Below, in pieces: positions 34,624 to 43,251 of a stretch of DNA of 64,000 bases. The stretch spans positions 22,513 to 86,512 of the forward strand of contig JAPPKD010000299.1 of assembly GCA_028820215.1 (NCBI GenBank). The letters are read 5' to 3'. A program made the translations under genes and the position numbers. The stretch's first letter is position 1. Each line of letters starts with the position of its first letter. Origin of the DNA: Spirochaetaceae bacterium (GTDB lineage: Bacteria > Spirochaetota > Spirochaetia > SZUA-6 > Bin103). Under the pieces are notes generated by a model. The model saw only the letters and a list, made by a program, of their open reading frames with translations, was not told where the DNA came from and did not search any database.

Positions 34624-35625
34624 TCATGCGCCCGCCGCCAGCGGCGGCGGCAGGTCCTTCATGGTGGTAAGCCCCGGCGCGGCCGCCGCCACACGAGGGA
34701 TGGCGTTGACCACGACCGCCGCCGTCCCCAGGTCGCCGTGTACGCCGCCGTCAATGCGTGCCTCCACCGGCGGCACGCCGTCGATCGACACCGCGTCATA
34801 GGATTCGCCCAGTCCCACCGCGGCGCGGAACTCCAAGGTGACCACCTGCCGTCCCTCGGCCAGCCCGACGCCTTCCTGCCGGACACCCGCCACCTGACCC
34901 GCCACGACCGACACGTGCTCGGTGTGAATCGCATGTGGCGCCATGATCGGTTCGATGGTCTCGGTGAGCTCGTCCAGCGACCAGCCCATGCCGGCGGCGA
35001 TCATGCGGGCCGACTCGGTGAGCCCTACGTGGCGGATATCCCCGTCGGCAGCGAGACGTCGGAACTCCGACTCGGCGAGTCCGGCGCCGATCTTGCGCTG
35101 GAACGGGCCGCGGCGGTCGCTCGCGTCCTGCACGCGAGTGGCACGGATGGCGCGCACCTCCTGACACGGGACGGTCATGTACAGCGGCCACGCGTCCATC
35201 AGGTAGCCGGGATTGATGCCGGTGCCGAGCAGTGTCACGCCGGCTTCGAGCGCCTGCTCGTGCAGCTCCGCGGCGACCGCGGCGTTGGCGTCGTCGGGAA
35301 AGGCGAGCTCCTCGCAGGTCGACACCACGTCGACGCCCTCCTGCAGCAGCGCCTGAAGCTGTCCCGCCACCGCCTGCAGGCTGGACCCGGTGGTGTGGAT
35401 CGCCAGCGCGGGCGCCGCGTCGTCCGGGAGCCGGTCCCAGGAGCCGACGATGGCAGCGCCGAGCGGCGCGCCGCTGCCCACTTCGCCGATGTCGCGCCCG
35501 TGCAGCGCGGGATCGATGTCGATGCCGGCGACCAGTTGCAGGCCGGCGCGGCCGGCGGCCACACGGGCGATGCGGCAGCCGATCGGCCCGCACCCGAACT
35601 GCACGACCCGGATAGTGGGTATCAT
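34624..35625 (-). CDS. DapB-like NAD(P)-dependent amine dehydrogenase
   Basis: A 333-residue oxidoreductase with an N-terminal Rossmann fold (VVQFGCGPIGCRIARVA, about 6-22) related to dihydrodipicolinate reductase, and a C-terminal domain like that of 2,4-diaminopentanoate dehydrogenase (Ord) of clostridial ornithine degradation. Diagnostic segments are LLGTGINPGYLMD (about 132-144) and TRVQDASDRRGPFQRKIG. These enzymes oxidise or form a C-N bond at a small diamino or amino acid substrate; the actual substrate is unknown. Its promoter (35662-35634) predicts a leaderless mRNA. It is divergent from cobU. Confidence 0.82.
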   Translation of the reverse strand: MIPTIRVVQFGCGPIGCRIARVAAGRAGLQLVAGIDIDPALHGRDIGEVGSGAPLGAAIVGSWDRLPDDAAPALAIHTTGSSLQAVAGQLQALLQEGVDVVSTCEELAFPDDANAAVAAELHEQALEAGVTLLGTGINPGYLMDAWPLYMTVPCQEVRAIRATRVQDASDRRGPFQRKIGAGLAESEFRRLAADGDIRHVGLTESARMIAAGMGWSLDELTETIEPIMAPHAIHTEHVSVVAGQVAGVRQEGVGLAEGRQVVTLEFRAAVGLGESYDAVSIDGVPPVEARIDGGVHGDLGTAAVVVNAIPRVAAAAPGLTTMKDLPPPLAAGA

Positions 35626-35633
35626 CGAGCGAA

Positions 35634-35662
35634 GCTATAACAGGGACGCGGAGAGTTGTCGA
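35634..35662 (-). promoter_or_regulatory. Promoter of DapB-like gene, overlapping the cobU promoter
   Basis: On the minus strand TCGACA (35662-35657) and TATAGC (35639-35634) are 17 bases apart; transcription would start about two bases before the ATG at 35625. On the plus strand TATAAC (35636-35641) overlaps the same bases and could be the -10 element of cobU, although no good -35 is seen for it. Confidence 0.55.
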
Positions 35663-36228
35663 ACGTGGAACTGATCCTGGGCGGTACCTTCAGCGGCAAG
35701 AGCGCCTTCGCCTGCGAGCGGGCCCGCCGTGCTGCCGAACGGGAACCCGGTGGTGTGCTGGTGATCGCCACCGCCCTCGACGGCGACCCGGACGTGCGCC
35801 GCCGCATCGCCGAGCACCGCCGCCGCCGGCCGCGCGAGTGGCGGACCGTGGAGGAGCCCCATCGCGTGGCGGCGGCGATCCGCGACGGCATCCGGCTGCC
35901 GGCGCCGCCGGCGGTGATCGTGGTGGAGTGCCTGACGATGCTGGTGACCAACCTGATGCTCCGTGACGGGGTGGTCGACCGGGCGTCGGCATCGGAGCGG
36001 GTGGCGGTGGAGGTCGAGGCGATCGTCCGAGCCGCCGATAGTCGGTCCACCGCCGTACTGATCGTCTCCAACGAGATCGGCCATGGCCTTTTCCCGACCA
36101 CGTCCGACGGCCGGCTGTTCCAGGAGCTGGCCGGCCTGGCCAATCAGCGCATCGCCGCGGCCGCGGATACGGTCTGGACGGTCACGGCCGGCATTCCGGC
36201 CCGGATCAAGCCGGCCCGGATCAAGTAG
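35656..36228 (+). CDS. cobU: Adenosylcobinamide kinase/adenosylcobinamide-phosphate guanylyltransferase
   Basis: A 190-residue CobU-family enzyme that phosphorylates adenosylcobinamide and attaches GMP during vitamin B12 assembly or salvage. Visible are the P-loop LILGGTFSGKS, the second nucleotide motif with VVECLTMLVTNLM (about 95-107) and VSNEIGHGLFP (about 139-149). The conserved histidine that accepts GMP falls in RRRIAEHRRRR. TTG at 35656 gives the longest form, but GTG at 35665 has better spacing from GGAGAG. The last codons contain a short direct repeat (ARIKPARIK). No other B12 genes are nearby. Its end overlaps the convergent Gfo/Idh gene by 8 bases. Confidence 0.88.
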   Translation: MSNVELILGGTFSGKSAFACERARRAAEREPGGVLVIATALDGDPDVRRRIAEHRRRRPREWRTVEEPHRVAAAIRDGIRLPAPPAVIVVECLTMLVTNLMLRDGVVDRASASERVAVEVEAIVRAADSRSTAVLIVSNEIGHGLFPTTSDGRLFQELAGLANQRIAAAADTVWTVTAGIPARIKPARIK

Positions 36229-37525
36229 GAGCGCTTGCCGGCCAGCGCACCAGTCGCTGGGGATGGACGGGGTTTCCGGTGTCGATGGAGATGTTGCCGG
36301 CGATGCCGGTGAGAATGGACATCGCTCCGTCGATGTGCGACGCGGCGCGCCGCAGGGGGTCCGGCTTGGGATCTCCGAACAGGTCGGCCGCCAGCAACGG
36401 ATCGGCGCCGCCATGGCCGCCTTCGGGTTCCGGGATCTCCACTTCGTACGGTTCCGCGAAGTGCGGGCAGATGCGCAGCTCCCGCTCCCTGGCGACGCCC
36501 TCCTGCGACTTGGAGCCTTGGGCGTTCACGTAGCTCGACTCCCGCACCGTCAGCTCCAGGCGGCCGCGGTCGCCGGTCAGCGCGATCCGCAGCCCCTCCC
36601 ACGGTGAGTAGGCGGTCAGCGAGTAGCTCATCATCGCGCCGGAGTCGTAGCGGACCAGCAGCGCCATGGTGTCCTCGATGCTGATGCCGTCGCCGAACAC
36701 GCTCTGGTCGCGGAAGTAGCCGTCTTCGTGCTCGGCCTTCAGGTACATCTCGGTCAGCGCTTCGCTGTCCTCCAGGTGCAGGGCGAACGGATCGTCCCTG
36801 GCCGCTTCCGATCCGCGGGCGCGGGTGTAGAAGCTGGTGACGCCGCGCTCCTCGGCGTTCTCGTGCCCGTAGAAGCGAAGGTCCCCGAAGGCCATCACCG
36901 TCTGCGGCGCGCTGGCCAGCCAGAAGTTGATCAGGTCGAAGTGGTGGGTGGCCTTGTGAACCAGCAGGCCGCCCGAGTTGCGCTTGTCGCGGTGCCAGCG
37001 CCGGAAATAGTCGGCGCCGTGCACGAGGTCGAGCAGCCACTCGAAGTGCACGGCGGTGACCGTGCCGATGACGCCGTCCATCAGGAGCTGTCGCACCAGC
37101 GACGCGTGCGGTGAGTAGCGGTAGTTGAACGTTACCCGCAGGTTCCTTCCGGTGCGCTCGACCGTGTCCAGGATCTGCTGGCACTTGCCGGCGTCGACCG
37201 TCATCGGCTTCTCGGTGATGGCGTCGCAGCCGAGCTCCAGGGCGCGGACGATGTAGCGGTGGTGGGTGCGGTCGATGGAGGTGACGATGACCACGTCCGG
37301 CTTGCACTCGGCCACCATGCGGTCGAACGCGTCCGCGCCGTAGGTGGGCACCGGCGCATGGCCGAATTGCTCGGCAAGCATGCGGTTGGCGTAGTTCATG
37401 CGGGTCTGGTTGAGGTCGCAGAACCCGACCAGTTCCGCGCGATCGGTGTAGTCGGAGGCGATCGACTCGTAGAAGGAGCGGGCGCGTCCGCCGACGCCCA
37501 CCTGCGCGTAGCGTGTTCGCTTCAT
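36221..37525 (-). CDS. Gfo/Idh/MocA family oxidoreductase
   Basis: A 434-residue NAD(P)-dependent dehydrogenase of the glucose-fructose oxidoreductase/inositol dehydrogenase family. The Rossmann domain (about 1-125) shows YAQVGVGGRARSF and the EKP motif in AITEKPMTV (Lys about 105, catalytic); the second domain carries FNYRYSPHAS, and the catalytic HH-type region SGGLLVHKATHHFDL. It acts on a polyol or sugar derivative in the cytosol. It follows a sugar isomerase and another Gfo/Idh protein (38547-39704) on the same strand, a combination common in catabolism of unusual sugars or inositols. The substrate is not predictable. Confidence 0.9.
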   Translation of the reverse strand: MKRTRYAQVGVGGRARSFYESIASDYTDRAELVGFCDLNQTRMNYANRMLAEQFGHAPVPTYGADAFDRMVAECKPDVVIVTSIDRTHHRYIVRALELGCDAITEKPMTVDAGKCQQILDTVERTGRNLRVTFNYRYSPHASLVRQLLMDGVIGTVTAVHFEWLLDLVHGADYFRRWHRDKRNSGGLLVHKATHHFDLINFWLASAPQTVMAFGDLRFYGHENAEERGVTSFYTRARGSEAARDDPFALHLEDSEALTEMYLKAEHEDGYFRDQSVFGDGISIEDTMALLVRYDSGAMMSYSLTAYSPWEGLRIALTGDRGRLELTVRESSYVNAQGSKSQEGVARERELRICPHFAEPYEVEIPEPEGGHGGADPLLAADLFGDPKPDPLRRAASHIDGAMSILTGIAGNISIDTGNPVHPQRLVRWPASAPT

Positions 37526-37540
37526 GCCGGGGTTCCCGCC

Positions 37541-38545
37541 TCAGTCCTGCTGGCTGAACGCCGCGTCGAAGGCGATCGCGGAGGCGGACAGGTCGGTGCG
37601 GCGCGTGAAGGCGAGCGCCTCCTGCGCGCCCTCCTCGCGGTCCATGCCGGAGTCCTCCCACTCGATGGAAAGGGGTCCCTGGTAGCCGATCGCGTTCAGC
37701 GCCCGGAAGACCCGTTCGAACGGCACGTCGCCGCGCCCCGGCGACACGAAGTCCCAGCCGCGGCGCAGGCTTCCGAACGGCAGGTGCGACGCCAGCGCGC
37801 CGTTGCGGCCGTTGTGGTTGAGCTTCGATTCCTTGACGTGGGCGTGGTAGATGCGGTCGGCGAAGTCCAGGACGAACTGCTCCGGATCGACCATCTGCCA
37901 CACCAGGTGGCTGGGATCGAAGTTGATCCCGAAGGCGGGCCGCCGGTCGACCGCCTCCAGGGTGCGCTGCGTGGTCCAGTAGTCGTAGGCGATCTCCGAC
38001 GGGTGCACCTCCAGCGCGAAGCGCACGCCTTCCGCGTCGTAGGCGTCCAGGATCGGATTCCAGCGGTCGGCGAAGTCCTGGTAGCCGTCGTCGATCATGC
38101 CGTCGACCGCCGGCGGAAAGCCGGCGACCGCGTACCAGACCTTGGAGCCCGTGAAGCCGGCGACCGTGTCCACCCCGAACGCGGCGGCGGCGCGGGCGGT
38201 CTCCTTCATCCGTTCGGCGGAGCGCTGCCTGACCCCCTCCGGATCGCCGTCGCCCCAGATCTCGGGCGGCAGCATGGCCTGGTGGCGGGCGTCGATGGGA
38301 AAGTCGCACACGCACTGGCCGACCAGGTGGTTGCTTATCGCGAAGCACTTGAGTCCGTGACGGTCGAGAAGCTCGCGCTTGGCGGCCACGTAGCCTGAGT
38401 CCGCGAGCGCCTTGTCCACCTCGAAGTGGTCGCCCCAGCAGGCCAGCTCCAGGCCGTCGAAGCCCCACGCCGCCGCCTTGGCGGCCAGCTCCTCCAGCGG
38501 CAGGTCGGCCCATTGGCCGGTGAACAGCGTTACCGGACGTCCCAT
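37541..38545 (-). CDS. Sugar phosphate isomerase/epimerase family (xylose isomerase-like TIM barrel)
   Basis: A 334-residue TIM-barrel protein of the AP-endonuclease-2/xylose-isomerase family. Metal-ligand segments are [12 protein letters not shown] (Glu, about 180), [13 protein letters not shown] (Asp/His, about 208-211), YHAHVKES (His, about 237) and [11 protein letters not shown] (Glu, about 295). The start at ATG 38545 is fixed by a GGAGGAG a few bases upstream; longer forms are artefacts. Only one base separates it from the preceding Gfo/Idh gene, so the pair is co-translated. Isomerisation or epimerisation of a keto-sugar or inosose is likely. Confidence 0.9.
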   Translation of the reverse strand: MGRPVTLFTGQWADLPLEELAAKAAAWGFDGLELACWGDHFEVDKALADSGYVAAKRELLDRHGLKCFAISNHLVGQCVCDFPIDARHQAMLPPEIWGDGDPEGVRQRSAERMKETARAAAAFGVDTVAGFTGSKVWYAVAGFPPAVDGMIDDGYQDFADRWNPILDAYDAEGVRFALEVHPSEIAYDYWTTQRTLEAVDRRPAFGINFDPSHLVWQMVDPEQFVLDFADRIYHAHVKESKLNHNGRNGALASHLPFGSLRRGWDFVSPGRGDVPFERVFRALNAIGYQGPLSIEWEDSGMDREEGAQEALAFTRRTDLSASAIAFDAAFSQQD

Positions 38546-38546
38546 G

Positions 38547-39704
38547 TTACTTCTCCTCCAGCGAATACCACTTCTGGTCGCTCTGTGAGCTGGCGACGCA
38601 GGCGGTGATGAACGCCATGCCGCGCACCCCGTCGTCGACCGTGGGGAAATCGAGACCGCCGGGCGGCTCGGTGGCGTCAAGGCGCGCCTGCAGGGTCAGG
38701 GCGTAGTTGCGGTACAGGTTGGCGAACGCCTCGATATAGCCTTCGGGGTGGCCGGGCGGCAGGCGGGTGTGGGCGCCGGCAGCCTCGGACAGCTCGCCGA
38801 CGCCGCTGCGCCGCACCTCGCGGTGGCGGTCCGCCCACTTGACGGTCAGGGTGTTGGGCTCCATCTGGTGCCACTCCAGGCCGCCCTGCTCGCCGTAGAC
38901 GCGGATGGCCAGCGCGTTCTCCTCGCCCGCGGAGATCTGGCTGGCGTACAGGATGCCCTTGGCGCCCTGCTGCAGGCGGACCAGCACGCTACCGTCGTCC
39001 TCCAGCTTGCGGCCCTCCACGAACGCGGTCAGGTCCGCGCACAGCTCCGTGACCGACAGCCCGGTGATGTATTCCATCAGGTTCTCGGCGTGAGTGCCGA
39101 TGTCGCCGATGCATGAGCTGATGCCGGCCTGCGCGGGATCGGTCCGCCACGCGGCCTGCTTCATGCCGGTCGCTTCCTCGAGCCTGGCCAGCCACCCCTG
39201 CGGATACTCGACCACGACCTTGCGGATGCGGCCGATGGAGCCGTCGCGGGCCAGCCGGCGCGCCTCCTTGACCATGGGGTAGCCGGTGTAGTTGTGGGTG
39301 AGCCCGTACTGCAGCCCGGTGGAGCGGACCAGATCGCGCAGCGCCAGCGCCTCGTCCAGGTCGTAGGTCATGGGCTTGTCGCTCATCACGTGGAAGCCGG
39401 CTTCCAGCGCAGCCCTGGCGACCGGGAAGTGAACGTTGTTGGGCGTGACGATGGAGACGAAGTCCATGCGCTCGCCGTCCGGCAGCGCGGCCTCCCGCTC
39501 CATCATCTCCGGGTAGGTGCCGTACACGCGGTCGGCGGGGAGGTAGAGGTCGGCGCCGGAGGCGCGCGACTTGTCCGGATCGCTGGAGAACGCTCCGCAG
39601 ACCAGATCGATGTGGCCGTCGAGGGCGGCGGCCATGCGGTGCACGGCGCCGATGAAGGCGTCGCGTCCGCCGCCCACCATGCCCATGCGGATCTTGCGGC
39701 TCAT
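38547..39704 (-). CDS. Gfo/Idh/MocA family oxidoreductase
   Basis: A 385-residue oxidoreductase starting at ATG 39704 ([13 protein letters not shown]). The Rossmann motif is [15 protein letters not shown], the catalytic lysine is in [11 protein letters not shown] (about 109), and the active-site region is [16 protein letters not shown] (His about 199). It differs from its two relatives in the window in having the longer C-terminal domain seen in inositol- and sugar-acid dehydrogenases. The start lies two bases after the metG stop, and the stop lies one base before the isomerase start, so the three genes form one unit although MetG is unrelated in function. Confidence 0.9.
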   Translation of the reverse strand: MSRKIRMGMVGGGRDAFIGAVHRMAAALDGHIDLVCGAFSSDPDKSRASGADLYLPADRVYGTYPEMMEREAALPDGERMDFVSIVTPNNVHFPVARAALEAGFHVMSDKPMTYDLDEALALRDLVRSTGLQYGLTHNYTGYPMVKEARRLARDGSIGRIRKVVVEYPQGWLARLEEATGMKQAAWRTDPAQAGISSCIGDIGTHAENLMEYITGLSVTELCADLTAFVEGRKLEDDGSVLVRLQQGAKGILYASQISAGEENALAIRVYGEQGGLEWHQMEPNTLTVKWADRHREVRRSGVGELSEAAGAHTRLPPGHPEGYIEAFANLYRNYALTLQARLDATEPPGGLDFPTVDDGVRGMAFITACVASSQSDQKWYSLEEK

Positions 39705-39706
39705 CA

Positions 39707-41656
39707 CTACTTGACCTTGGCGCCGCTGGCGGTGTCGCCCGGCACCTCGACCAGGGCCAGGTTGCCGGCGTCGTCCTCGGCCGCCAGCAGCATGCCCTGC
39801 GACTCGATGCCGCGCAGCTTGGCCGGCTTCAGGTTGGCGACCACGACGATCTTGCGGCCGACCATCTGCTCCGCCTCGTACCAGGCGGCGATGCCGGCGA
39901 CGATGGTTCGCTCCTCGCCGCCGATGCGGACGCCGAGCTTCAGCAGGCGGTCGGTCTTGGGCACGCGCTCGGCTGTCAGGACCTCCGCGACGCGCAGGTC
40001 GACGCGGCCGAATTCGTCGAAGGTGATCAGGTTGTCGTCGCTCACCTCGGGCTCCTTGTCCTTGGTCTTCGGCGGCTCTGCCGCGGGCTTCCTTGTCGGC
40101 TGTTTCTTCTCTTTTCGCGGCTGCTTGCCGGTGTCGATCCGGGGAAAGAGCGCCGGCGGGTCGGACGCGACCGTGGTGCCCGGCGGCGTGAGCCCCCAGC
40201 GCGCCCCGTCGCGGACGCTCTGCGCCCGCCCGCCCACGGCGGACAGCAGCGTCGCGGACTTGGCCGGCATGGCAGGCGCAAGCAGCACCGCGGCGATGCG
40301 CAGGCCCTCGACCGCGGTGTAGAGGACGGTATCCAGGCGCTCGCGGTCCTGCGGGTCCTTGGCCAGCGCCCATGGCTGCTGATCGTTGAAGTAGCGGTTG
40401 AGCCGGCGCACGAACTGCAGGATCTCCTCCAGCGCGCCGTTCAGGCGCATGCCGGCGATCAACTCGCGCACCGCGTCGGCCAGGCCGTCGGCGTGCTCGG
40501 CCACCTCCCGCTCGGCCGGCCCCGGCTGCGGCGTGCCGACGGTGCCGCCCAGGTGGCGGTTGACCAGGGTGAGCGACCGCGACATCAGGTTGCCCAGGTC
40601 GTTGGCCAGGTCGGCGTTGTAGCGCTCCACCAGGCCGTCCTCGCCGGCGCTGCCGTCGTTTCCGTAGGGCAGGATGCGCAGCAGGTAGTAGCGGACGGCG
40701 TCGGTGCCGTAGCGGTCCGCGAGCTCGAACGGGTCGAGCACGTTGCCGAGCGACTTGCTCATCTTGCGGCCGTCGGACCCGGACAGGTAGCCGCCGACCA
40801 GGATGCGCTCCGGCAGAGGCAGGCCGGCCGATTTGAGCATGGTCGGCCAGAACATGGCGTGCTGGCGCAGGATGTCCTTGCCGATCAGGTGCCAGGTGCG
40901 CGGCCAGAAGGTGTGGTAGCGAGGATCGTCGGGGTAACCGAGCGCGGAGACGTAGTTGATCAGCGCATCGAACCAGACGTAGGTGACGTGCGAATCGTCC
41001 CACGGCAGCCCGATCCCCCACGGCAGCCGCTCGCGCGGGCGGGAGATCGAAAGGTCGCCGACTGGCTCGCGCAGCAGGCCGAGCATCTCCGAGCGGTACC
41101 CCGCCGGATGGATCCAGCCGGGGTTGGCCTCCAGGTGCTCGCGCAGCCACTCCCGGTACTTCTCCATGCGGAAGAACCAGTTGCCTTCGCGGCGCAGGAC
41201 CGGCGGATCGCGGTCCTCCGGCAGCTTGCCGTCGACCAGCTCGTCCTCGCCGACGTAGCGTTCCTGGCCGACCGAATACAGCCCTTCGTACTCGCCGAAG
41301 TAGACGTCCCCCTTGTCGTGGACACGCTGCAGGATCGCGCGCACCACCCGCTTGTGGCGCTCCTCGGTGGTGCGGATGAAGTCGTCCTGCGAGATGTCGA
41401 GCGCCTCCCAGGCGTCGCGGAAGCGCTGGCTGACCCGGTCGACGAACGCCTGCGTGTCACAGGCGGCCTCGGCCGCGGCGTTGTTCACCTTCTCGCCGTG
41501 CTCGTCGGTGCCGGTGAGGAACCAGGTCTCGTGGCCGTCCGCGCGGTGCCAGCGAGCCAGGAAGTCGGTGGTCACGGTCGTATAGGCGTGACCGACGTGC
41601 GGCTGGTCGTTCACGTAGTAGATGGGCGTGGTGACGTAGCAGGGGACTTTGGACAT
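39707..41656 (-). CDS. metG: Methionyl-tRNA synthetase
   Basis: A 649-residue class I aminoacyl-tRNA synthetase charging tRNA-Met. The HIGH-type motif is YYVNDQPHVGHAYTT, the KMSKS motif is SGSDGRKMSKSLGN, and the anticodon-binding helices include NRYFNDQQPWAL. A charged linker (about 545-575, many K and P) leads to a C-terminal tRNA-binding OB domain (FGRVDLRVAEVL, GIAAWYEAEQMVGR, RGIESQGMLLAA). It belongs to the zinc-less type. ATG 41656 (MSKVPCYVTTPIYYVND) is the family start, but the frame is open to an ATG at 41914 that overlaps the previous gene's stop (ATGA), adding 86 unfamiliar residues; 41657-41910 holds nothing else. Confidence 0.95.
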   Translation of the reverse strand: MSKVPCYVTTPIYYVNDQPHVGHAYTTVTTDFLARWHRADGHETWFLTGTDEHGEKVNNAAAEAACDTQAFVDRVSQRFRDAWEALDISQDDFIRTTEERHKRVVRAILQRVHDKGDVYFGEYEGLYSVGQERYVGEDELVDGKLPEDRDPPVLRREGNWFFRMEKYREWLREHLEANPGWIHPAGYRSEMLGLLREPVGDLSISRPRERLPWGIGLPWDDSHVTYVWFDALINYVSALGYPDDPRYHTFWPRTWHLIGKDILRQHAMFWPTMLKSAGLPLPERILVGGYLSGSDGRKMSKSLGNVLDPFELADRYGTDAVRYYLLRILPYGNDGSAGEDGLVERYNADLANDLGNLMSRSLTLVNRHLGGTVGTPQPGPAEREVAEHADGLADAVRELIAGMRLNGALEEILQFVRRLNRYFNDQQPWALAKDPQDRERLDTVLYTAVEGLRIAAVLLAPAMPAKSATLLSAVGGRAQSVRDGARWGLTPPGTTVASDPPALFPRIDTGKQPRKEKKQPTRKPAAEPPKTKDKEPEVSDDNLITFDEFGRVDLRVAEVLTAERVPKTDRLLKLGVRIGGEERTIVAGIAAWYEAEQMVGRKIVVVANLKPAKLRGIESQGMLLAAEDDAGNLALVEVPGDTASGAKVK

Positions 41657-41910
41657 GGTTGCGGCTCGGGACCCGCGGCGCGGGTCCGTATCTTGCTGGA
41701 AGCGGGAGTTCCGCGCAACGGCGGTCGGAGTCGGGTTGTTCCGCGATGGCTGCTCGTACTCGAAGACCTTCGCGCTGAACGTCGGTTGCGGCACCTTGGG
41801 CAGGTCGCTCTCGATCCTCCCCGCGGCCACGTCCTCGCGCGCAGATGCGAAAGCTCGTTCGGCCCCTTGCACCGTGACCCAATAGGTGAACACAAGCGGA
41901 TAGGTGATGC

Positions 41911-42474
41911 TCATGGGCTCGAATTTCGATCGTCGACAGGCTGCCAGCGATCGTCAACTACGCGCGAGCCTTGGTGCTGGACCGAGAGATCGATTGGTTC
42001 GTCCTGAGGCTCGCGGCTCTGAGGGCTTGCGGCTTGCCGCATCCATTCGTTCCGTAGACTCGTGAGTACGATGCGTTGTTCCGCCGTGAGGACATCGGCG
42101 AGTCGCTCCTCCAACTCGGTTCTGACCGTGCGCAGCTCCTCCTGCATCTCGCGAAAAACCCTGGGGTCGACCATGAAGTAGATCGGCTCGCGGCCGATAG
42201 CCTTCCAGCGGATGTCGCCGACGATCGCGGTGATCGAGTGTTTTTCCAGGACCAATCTTAGCGAGGCGCAGTATTCCCGGAGAACCTGTAGCACCGCTTG
42301 GGTCTGATCGTCGGCAAGCTTGAGCCGCAGCCGGAGGTCTTCAATGCGTTGCTCGGCGTCCGTCAGCGCTGCGTCAGGCCCATCCGCCTGTTCCGACATG
42401 CCCGTGTATGTGACAGATAGCAACAGTATTATCGCTATGATGGTCACGACATTTCGCATGGTTTCCGGTGACAT
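41911..42474 (-). CDS. Membrane-anchored protein with LTxxQ-like helices
   Basis: An approximately 187-residue protein starting at ATG 42474, eight bases after GAGAGG. A hydrophobic N-terminal segment (about 9-26) acts as signal anchor or signal peptide. The rest is mostly helical and charged, with LKLADDQTQAVLQVLREY (about 50-67) and LTAEQRIVLTSLRNEW (about 138-153), which recall the LTxxQ motifs of Spy/CpxP-type periplasmic proteins that sense or buffer misfolding. The match is weak and I do not assign a family. Its stop overlaps the upstream in-frame ATG of metG. Confidence 0.6.
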   Translation of the reverse strand: MSPETMRNVVTIIAIILLLSVTYTGMSEQADGPDAALTDAEQRIEDLRLRLKLADDQTQAVLQVLREYCASLRLVLEKHSITAIVGDIRWKAIGREPIYFMVDPRVFREMQEELRTVRTELEERLADVLTAEQRIVLTSLRNEWMRQAASPQSREPQDEPIDLSVQHQGSRVVDDRWQPVDDRNSSP

Positions 42475-42585
42475 CCTCACATCCTCTCGACCCGGCGTGC
42501 GACTCGTCCGGACTCGGCCTTCCAGGTGGATGTCCGAACTCGGCTATCCCCCGACGCCATCGGGATGTCCTCTCGTACCGAGCGC

Positions 42586-42615
42586 TTGACCGTCAATCCT
42601 GATTGTGCATACATT
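42586..42615 (+). promoter_or_regulatory. Promoter of brnTA
   Basis: TTGACC (42586-42591) and TACATT (42610-42615) are 18 bases apart. Transcription would begin near 42622, five bases before the GTG at 42627, which argues for that start and a nearly leaderless mRNA. Confidence 0.45.
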
Positions 42616-42626
42616 TCGAGCGGGCG

Positions 42627-42884
42627 GTGTATGAGTGGGACGACGCCAAGCGACGCGCCAACGTGGCCAAGCATGGTGTCGATTTCGTTGCGATCACGGG
42701 CTTTGCTTGGGATACGGCGATGATCGCCTACGATGAACGTCACGCCGAGCCCCGCTTCGTCGCAACCGGCTTCATCGGTCAACGTCTGCACGTCGCCGTC
42801 TTCGCGGAACGCGGCGACAATGTACGCGTCATCAGTCTGCGCAGAGCCAACTCCAGGGAGGCAGGACGATATGCCGCCACGTGA
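42627..42884 (+). CDS. brnT: BrnT family toxin
   Basis: An 85-residue RNase-type toxin of a type II toxin-antitoxin pair. It has the family pattern YEWDDAKRRANVAKHGVDF near the start and ends with RVISLRRANSREAGRYA, where the basic residues contribute to RNA cleavage. The GTG at 42627 is preferred because the predicted promoter places transcription just ahead of it; a TTG at 42603 would lie upstream of the -10 box. The 3' end overlaps brnA by 14 bases. When free of BrnA it should inhibit translation. The region is less GC-rich than its surroundings. Confidence 0.85.
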   Translation: MYEWDDAKRRANVAKHGVDFVAITGFAWDTAMIAYDERHAEPRFVATGFIGQRLHVAVFAERGDNVRVISLRRANSREAGRYAAT

Positions 42885-43182
42885 ATCGGACACCATCATC
42901 CCAACGGCCCAGGAAGACGCCATCATCAACGCCGGCATCGTGGCCGACCCCGATACGTCAGAGCTTACCGACGAGTGGTTCAGGCGGGCACGGCCGGCGA
43001 GCGAGGTCGTCCCCCATATCGTGGAACGGTCTCGTCGCGTTCGCGGCAAGCAGAAGGGGCCGACGAAGGAGCGCATCAGCATTCGGCTCGACGCTGACAT
43101 CACCGCGCACTTTCGCGCCGGTGGGCGGGGCTGGCAGACGAGATTGAACGACACGCTACGTCGCGCCGTCTTCGGGGCCTGA
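42871..43182 (+). CDS. brnA: BrnA family antitoxin
   Basis: A 103-residue antitoxin beginning at ATG 42871, with GGGAGG and GCAGGA upstream. The C-terminal ribbon-helix-helix-like region is ERISIRLDADIT followed by HFRAGGRGWQTRLNDTLRRAV, typical of BrnA; the N-terminal half (with DPDTSELTDEWFRRARPA) would wrap the toxin. It normally represses its own operon as a complex with BrnT. Gene order toxin-antitoxin with overlap is the usual one for this family. Confidence 0.85.
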   Translation: MPPRESDTIIPTAQEDAIINAGIVADPDTSELTDEWFRRARPASEVVPHIVERSRRVRGKQKGPTKERISIRLDADITAHFRAGGRGWQTRLNDTLRRAVFGA

Positions 43183-43251
43183 AGCATGGGAGGATGAAGG
43201 CGCATCCTCCTTCCAATCACATCACGGCAGACCGTGGTGAGTGAAAGCGGA

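Noticed and set aside
35656..35664. TTG at 35656 as sure start of cobU
   Set aside because: GGAGAG is too close to this TTG; GTG at 35665 has better spacing, so the start is left open.
39705..41150. Extension of the second Gfo/Idh frame into metG
   Set aside because: Low-complexity Ala/Arg reading of metG; the ATG at 39704 gives the normal Rossmann start.
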